Positions 4,673-8,453 of a stretch of DNA of 8,453 bases are shown in pieces (the first letter of the stretch is position 1; the number at the start of each line of letters is the position of its first letter). The notes under the pieces were generated by a model. The model saw nothing but the letters and a program-made list of their open reading frames with translations. It was not told the DNA's origin and searched no databases. Origin of the DNA: JABJJH01 sp047631095 (lineage in GTDB: Bacteria; Pseudomonadota; Alphaproteobacteria; UBA8366; GCA-2717185); contig JBLHZD010000180.1 in assembly GCA_047631095.1 (NCBI GenBank), positions 1 to 8,453 of the forward strand. The letters run 5' to 3'. Made by a program: the position numbers and the translations under genes.

Positions 4673-7450
4673 ATGAACGTCGTCGTCGTCGAGTCGCCCG
4701 CCAAGGCGAAAACAATCAATCGCTACCTAGGCTCCGATTTCAAAGTCATCGCCAGCTATGGCCATGTCCGCGACCTGCCGCCGAAGGATGGCTCCGTGCG
4801 CCCCGATGATGATTTCGCCATGTCATGGCAAGTCGCTGGAAAGTCACAAAAAAATATCGACGAAATCATGTCAGCGTTACGTGGCGCCAAACATTTATAC
4901 CTCGCGACGGATCCGGATCGCGAAGGCGAAGCAATTTCGTGGCACGTCCAGCAGATTTTGGCCGAAAAAAAGGTGTTGGACGGCATTAGCGTCCAGAGAG
5001 TCGTTTTCCACGAAATCACAAAAACCGCCATAGTGGAAGCGATGAAGCATCCACGCGAATTAGACGAATCACTCATTCAAGCCTATCTCGCGCGGCGCGC
5101 CCTGGATTATCTGGTCGGGTTTACGCTCTCACCCGTGTTATGGCGAAAGCTTCCGGGTTCCCGCTCGGCGGGCCGGGTTCAATCGGTGTGCCTGCGGCTT
5201 ATTTGTGAGCGAGAAGCCGACATTGAGATATTCAAGGCCGACGAGTACTGGTCTGTCGACGTCGACATGAAGTCCGCGAAGAACGAACCCTTCAGCGCGC
5301 GACTGACGCAATTGAACGGCGAAAAACTCGACCGTCTCAGCATTAAAGATAAAAACGCCGCTGATGCGGCGCTGGCGGCGGTGCTCGCCGCCGGATATCG
5401 GGTTTCTTCTGTTGATAACCGGACCGTGCGACGAAATCCTGCGCCGCCATTCACCACCTCAACGCTACAGCAGGAAGCCAGTCGCAAGCTTGGTTTCAGC
5501 GCCAGCCAGACAATGCAGGTCGCCCAGCGCCTCTATGAAGGTACGGAAGTCGACGGCGAATCAACCGGGTTGATCACCTATATGCGGACCGATAGCGTGA
5601 CGCTGAGTCAAGAAGCGGTTGCCGCTTCGCGCGCTTTGATCGGACAAGACTTTGGCGTCAATTACGTACCGGCGACGGCGCGGGTTTACAAAACGAAAGC
5701 CAAAAATGCGCAGGAGGCGCATGAGGCCATTCGTCCAACGAATTTCAGTTTGCGCCCCGCCGAAGCCGCGCGTTTCCTGGATGACGCGCAACGAAAATTA
5801 TACGATTTGATCTGGAAACGAACGGTCGCGAGCGCCATGGAAAGCGCCGTACTGGACCAGATGGCGGTGGATATTACCGACCCCGAAAATACCGTTGTGC
5901 TCCGTGCAAACGGATCCGTCGTAAAGTTTGACGGCTTCTATGTCTTGTATCAAGAAAGCCAGGACGAAGCGCCGAAAGATGATAAAGACCGGCGTTTGCC
6001 CCTGCTGACGAAAGACGATGTCGTCACGCTGAGCGACGCAAAGGCCGAGCAACATTTTACCCAACCGCCGCCGCGATACACCGAAGCTAGCCTCGTCAAG
6101 AAGATGGAAGAGCTCGGCATTGGGCGTCCGTCAACTTACGCCTCTACATTGAAAGTGTTGCAGGATCGGGATTATGTGCGTCTGGAAAAGCGACGGTTCC
6201 TGCCTGAAGACCGGGGTCGATTAGTCACGGCCTTCCTGTCTAATTTCTTTAAACGTTACGTCGAATACGATTTCACCGCCGATTTGGAAAATCAGCTGGA
6301 TGAAATTTCAGACGGCCAGATCGACTGGAAAAAAGTTCTTCGGGAGTTCTGGTCCGCGTTTTCCGACTCTGTCGGCGAGACCAAAGAACTGACGATCACC
6401 CAGGTTCTGGACGCGCTCGACATTGATCTCGGGCCTCATTTCTTTCCCGCAGATGAAAGCGGCAGCGACGTCGCTGCGCGCGCCTGTCCCGCATGCGCCG
6501 CCGGTCGGCTCAATTTGAAATTAGGAAAATTTGGCGCCTTTATCGGATGCTCAAATTATCCAGAATGCCGCTTCACTCGCCAATTTGGATTGCCCGGCGA
6601 CAGCGAAGACGAAGCGGAAATCGCCGACCTTGCCCTTGGGCCCCGCGTGTTGGGAGTCCACCCGGAAATTGCAGAAGACGTAACGCTTCGAAAAGGGCCT
6701 TATGGCCTCTATGTCCAGCTCGGAGAACAAGAGCCGAAGGTAAAGGGCAAGAAGGCGCCGCCGAAACCGAAGCGGGTTTCTCTGACGAAATCTATTTCAC
6801 CGGCTGATTTAACCCTGGAAACGGCGTTGCGCCTGCTAGCGTTACCTCGCGAAATTGGCGATCACCCGGAAACCGGCCAAAAAATCGTTGCGGGCATTGG
6901 ACGATTTGGACCTTATCTAAAACATGGCCCCGCCTATTGTTCTGTCGGTCCCGAAGAAGACATTTTGACAATCGGATTCAATCGTGCGGTCGTCATAATC
7001 GCAGAAGCCAAAACTAAAGATCGTGGCGGCGGCGGACGAGAGCTGGGTGAACATGACGGCAAACCGGTAAGCGTCCGTAAAGGACGGTTCGGCCCCTATG
7101 TGAAGTGCGGCAAGGTGAACGCCACCCTGCCCCGTGATTCAGAAATGGACGAAATCACGCTAGAAGAAGCCATTGAGCTGATTCGAATCAAAGCGGAAAA
7201 GATGGAAGCGAAGAAGGCGGAGCCCGCCGCCAAGGCGAAGCCAAAAAAGGCGGCCGCAAAGAAAGCAAAACCAAAAGCGAAGAAAGCAGCGACCAAAAAA
7301 GCGCCCGCCAAAAAGGCCGCGGCGAAAAAAACAGCCGTGAAGAAAGCACCCGTTAAAAAAGCAGCGGTAAAAAAACCGGCGGCAAAAAAAACAGCACCCA
7401 AGAAAGCAGCCACAAGCGACGCCAAACCCGCTGCAAGTGAGACAACTTGA
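4673..7450 (+). CDS. topA: DNA topoisomerase I (type IA)
   Basis: Relaxes negatively supercoiled DNA by Mg2+-dependent single-strand cleavage, forming a 5'-phosphotyrosine link, and so balances gyrase. The product has 925 residues. Domain order: Toprim (about 1-115) with E7 in VVVVESPAKAKTI and D80-P-D82-R-E84; the cleavage/strand-passage core with catalytic Y303 in G-L-I-T-Y-M-R-T-D-S; one C4 zinc ribbon (C605, C608, C626, C632) around KFGAFIGCSNYPEC; then topoisomerase C-terminal repeats with G-x-F/Y-G-x-Y cores (about 670-830: RKGPYGLYV, GRFGPYLKHG, GRFGPYVKCG). From about residue 840 to the end the protein is almost pure Lys/Ala/Pro. The ATG is preceded by AGGA (4665-4668) with a short 4-base spacer. 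The gene opens after a 214-base gap carrying a CRP-type site, so it probably starts its own unit. Its TGA overlaps the rnr start. Only one clear zinc ribbon is visible, whereas the E. coli enzyme has several. Confidence 0.98.
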   Translation: MNVVVVESPAKAKTINRYLGSDFKVIASYGHVRDLPPKDGSVRPDDDFAMSWQVAGKSQKNIDEIMSALRGAKHLYLATDPDREGEAISWHVQQILAEKKVLDGISVQRVVFHEITKTAIVEAMKHPRELDESLIQAYLARRALDYLVGFTLSPVLWRKLPGSRSAGRVQSVCLRLICEREADIEIFKADEYWSVDVDMKSAKNEPFSARLTQLNGEKLDRLSIKDKNAADAALAAVLAAGYRVSSVDNRTVRRNPAPPFTTSTLQQEASRKLGFSASQTMQVAQRLYEGTEVDGESTGLITYMRTDSVTLSQEAVAASRALIGQDFGVNYVPATARVYKTKAKNAQEAHEAIRPTNFSLRPAEAARFLDDAQRKLYDLIWKRTVASAMESAVLDQMAVDITDPENTVVLRANGSVVKFDGFYVLYQESQDEAPKDDKDRRLPLLTKDDVVTLSDAKAEQHFTQPPPRYTEASLVKKMEELGIGRPSTYASTLKVLQDRDYVRLEKRRFLPEDRGRLVTAFLSNFFKRYVEYDFTADLENQLDEISDGQIDWKKVLREFWSAFSDSVGETKELTITQVLDALDIDLGPHFFPADESGSDVAARACPACAAGRLNLKLGKFGAFIGCSNYPECRFTRQFGLPGDSEDEAEIADLALGPRVLGVHPEIAEDVTLRKGPYGLYVQLGEQEPKVKGKKAPPKPKRVSLTKSISPADLTLETALRLLALPREIGDHPETGQKIVAGIGRFGPYLKHGPAYCSVGPEEDILTIGFNRAVVIIAEAKTKDRGGGGRELGEHDGKPVSVRKGRFGPYVKCGKVNATLPRDSEMDEITLEEAIELIRIKAEKMEAKKAEPAAKAKPKKAAAKKAKPKAKKAATKKAPAKKAAAKKTAVKKAPVKKAAVKKPAAKKTAPKKAATSDAKPAASETT
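7280..7414 (+). repeat. Nine tandem KKxxx pentads in the TopA C-terminal tail
   Basis: Residues 870-914 of TopA divide without interruption into nine five-residue units: KKAAT, KKAPA, KKAAA, KKTAV, KKAPV, KKAAV, KKPAA, KKTAP, KKAAT. This is a 15-base coding repeat. Codons vary between units (AAA/AAG mixtures), so the protein pattern is better conserved than the DNA. The composition is like that of histone H1 and HU-tail proteins, which suggests non-specific DNA or RNA contact and a disordered tail. Confidence 0.9.
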
Positions 7451-8453
7451 CGGACCGGGACCATCCTTCGCTGCCCACTAAAGCCGAAATCCTTGAATTT
7501 GTGAACAATAGCGCGACGCCTGTCGGCAAACGCGAGATTGGCAAGGAATTCGGTATAAAGGGCGCGGCTCGAAAACCGCTTAAACAAATGCTCAATGAAA
7601 TGCAGGACGATGGACTGCTTGAGCGTGGACGGCGACGTCAAGTCAACAAGCCTGGCGCCTTACCGCCTGTCGGTATCATCGATGTCGTGGGCATTGACGC
7701 CGATGGTGAATTGATCTGTCACCCTGCCCGAATGGAAGGCAAGGGACCGCCGCCCGTCATTCATCTCAACGCCGGACGACGTGGACGCCCGGCTTCGGCA
7801 AAAGGCGACCGAATTCTGGCGCGCCTCAAACGCATCAGCGACGGCGTCTATGAGGCGGATCCAATCCGGGTTCTGGGCCGCAATTCCGACACCATCATGG
7901 GGGTCTATGAAGTTCATGATGGTTCCGGCGTCTTATCGCCCATTGACCGCAAGCGGCGCGGCGCCATCCCCGTAGACACCAGAGATAACGGCGGCGCCCA
8001 TAGCGGCGATGTCGTATCGGCGGAAATGATCCGGGGACGCCGCGGGAAACATGCGCGCATTCTCTCGGTCATCGGTTCTATACAAGACCCTGCAACCTTT
8101 AGCCTTATGGCCCTGGCCAGTCGGGAAATACCCACCGAATTCAGCGACGAGGCCCAGGATCAGGCCGCACTGGCTAAACCCGCTCCCCTGTCGTCAAAGG
8201 GACTGGACCGAACTGATTTACGCGACATCCCGCTGGTCACCATTGACGGCGCCGACGCACGGGATTTCGACGACGCCGTATGGGCGGAACCCGACGACGA
8301 CCCTCAAAACACGGGGGGATGGCGTCTGATAATCGCTATTGCGGATGTCAGTTGGTATGTCCGTCCCGGCGACGCTCTGGACAAATCCGCGCGCGAACGC
8401 GGCACATCAATTTATTTCCCGGACCGGGTCGTGCCGATGCTGCCCGAAGCGTT
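7447..8453 (+). CDS. rnr: Ribonuclease R, 5' part (runs off the right edge)
   Basis: Processive 3'-to-5' exoribonuclease of the RNase II/RNB family that degrades structured RNA and acts in rRNA and mRNA turnover and quality control. The first 335 codons are present, against roughly 750-810 in complete homologues. Domains: an N-terminal helix-turn-helix (about residues 11-65, AEILEFVNN...LLERG), cold-shock-like OB segments (about 72-128 and 152-200), then the start of the RNB catalytic domain with D267-G-A-D-A-R-D273-F-D275-D276. These Asp positions have the same spacing as the Mg2+-binding residues of RNase II (D201, D207, D209, D210). IAIADVSWYV and the ARERGTSIYFPDRVVPMLPE block follow as expected. 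The start is TTG at 7447, overlapping the topA stop as TTGA; an in-frame TGA at 7438-7440 rules out any earlier start, and the next candidate (GTG 7501) would cut into the helix-turn-helix. Probably translated by coupling to topA. Confidence 0.95.
   Translation, partial: MTDRDHPSLPTKAEILEFVNNSATPVGKREIGKEFGIKGAARKPLKQMLNEMQDDGLLERGRRRQVNKPGALPPVGIIDVVGIDADGELICHPARMEGKGPPPVIHLNAGRRGRPASAKGDRILARLKRISDGVYEADPIRVLGRNSDTIMGVYEVHDGSGVLSPIDRKRRGAIPVDTRDNGGAHSGDVVSAEMIRGRRGKHARILSVIGSIQDPATFSLMALASREIPTEFSDEAQDQAALAKPAPLSSKGLDRTDLRDIPLVTIDGADARDFDDAVWAEPDDDPQNTGGWRLIIAIADVSWYVRPGDALDKSARERGTSIYFPDRVVPMLPEA

Noticed and set aside
7280..7414. The 15-base coding repeat as a CRISPR-like or DNA-level repeat array
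   Set aside because: There are no spacers; the repeat is in frame inside topA and is conserved as amino acids rather than as nucleotides.
7096..7641. A 181-codon reverse-strand frame opposite the end of topA and start of rnr, looking like a hydrophobic Phe/Ala/Leu-rich membrane protein
   Set aside because: It is the complement of the lysine-repeat codons (AAA/AAG read as TTT/CTT), which automatically yields Phe/Leu/Ala repeats. It overlaps two well-supported genes and matches no known family.

Overview
The window is a run of conserved bacterial housekeeping genes, all on the + strand: mlaA (3' end only) - pyrB - pyrC/pyrX-type - plsY - dprA - topA - rnr (5' end only). The set plsY-dprA-topA-rnr downstream of pyrB and a dihydroorotase-like gene is a familiar alphaproteobacterial arrangement. 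The protein sequences also look alphaproteobacterial, for example the STRTQ variant of the PyrB carbamoyl-phosphate loop, the dihydroorotase homologue without its HxH pair, and the Lys/Ala-rich TopA tail. Composition is moderately GC-rich by eye. I cannot name a genus. No rRNA, tRNA, insertion sequence, prophage gene or CRISPR array was seen.

Layout: the first ~300 bases hold the C-terminal third or so of the outer-membrane lipoprotein MlaA. A ~97-base gap then carries a candidate promoter very close to the pyrB ATG. pyrB and the pyrC homologue overlap by four bases (ATGA). plsY follows after 3 bases and dprA after 23 bases, so pyrB-pyrC-plsY-dprA is probably one transcription unit. A 214-base gap separates dprA from topA. 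It is the only substantial non-coding stretch, and it contains a terminator-like hairpin with a T run, an A/T-rich tract, a perfect TGTGA-N6-TCACA (CRP-type) palindrome and a plausible -10 element. topA ends in a long lysine/alanine repeat tail. Its stop codon overlaps the TTG start of rnr (TTGA), so these two are probably co-transcribed and translationally coupled. rnr runs off the right edge.

How the genes work together: PyrB and its dihydroorotase-like partner belong to de novo UMP synthesis. PlsY makes lysophosphatidate for phospholipid synthesis, and MlaA (probably a separate unit) keeps phospholipids out of the outer leaflet of the outer membrane. DprA handles single-stranded DNA and RecA loading, TopA relaxes negative supercoils, and RNase R degrades structured RNA. 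The grouping looks like conserved synteny rather than one pathway. I found no evidence of an undescribed system. The points most worth a second look are the missing metal-binding histidines in the dihydroorotase homologue, the duplicated start region of that gene, the perfect CRP-type site before topA, the nine-unit KKxxx tail of TopA, and a possibly leaderless pyrB.
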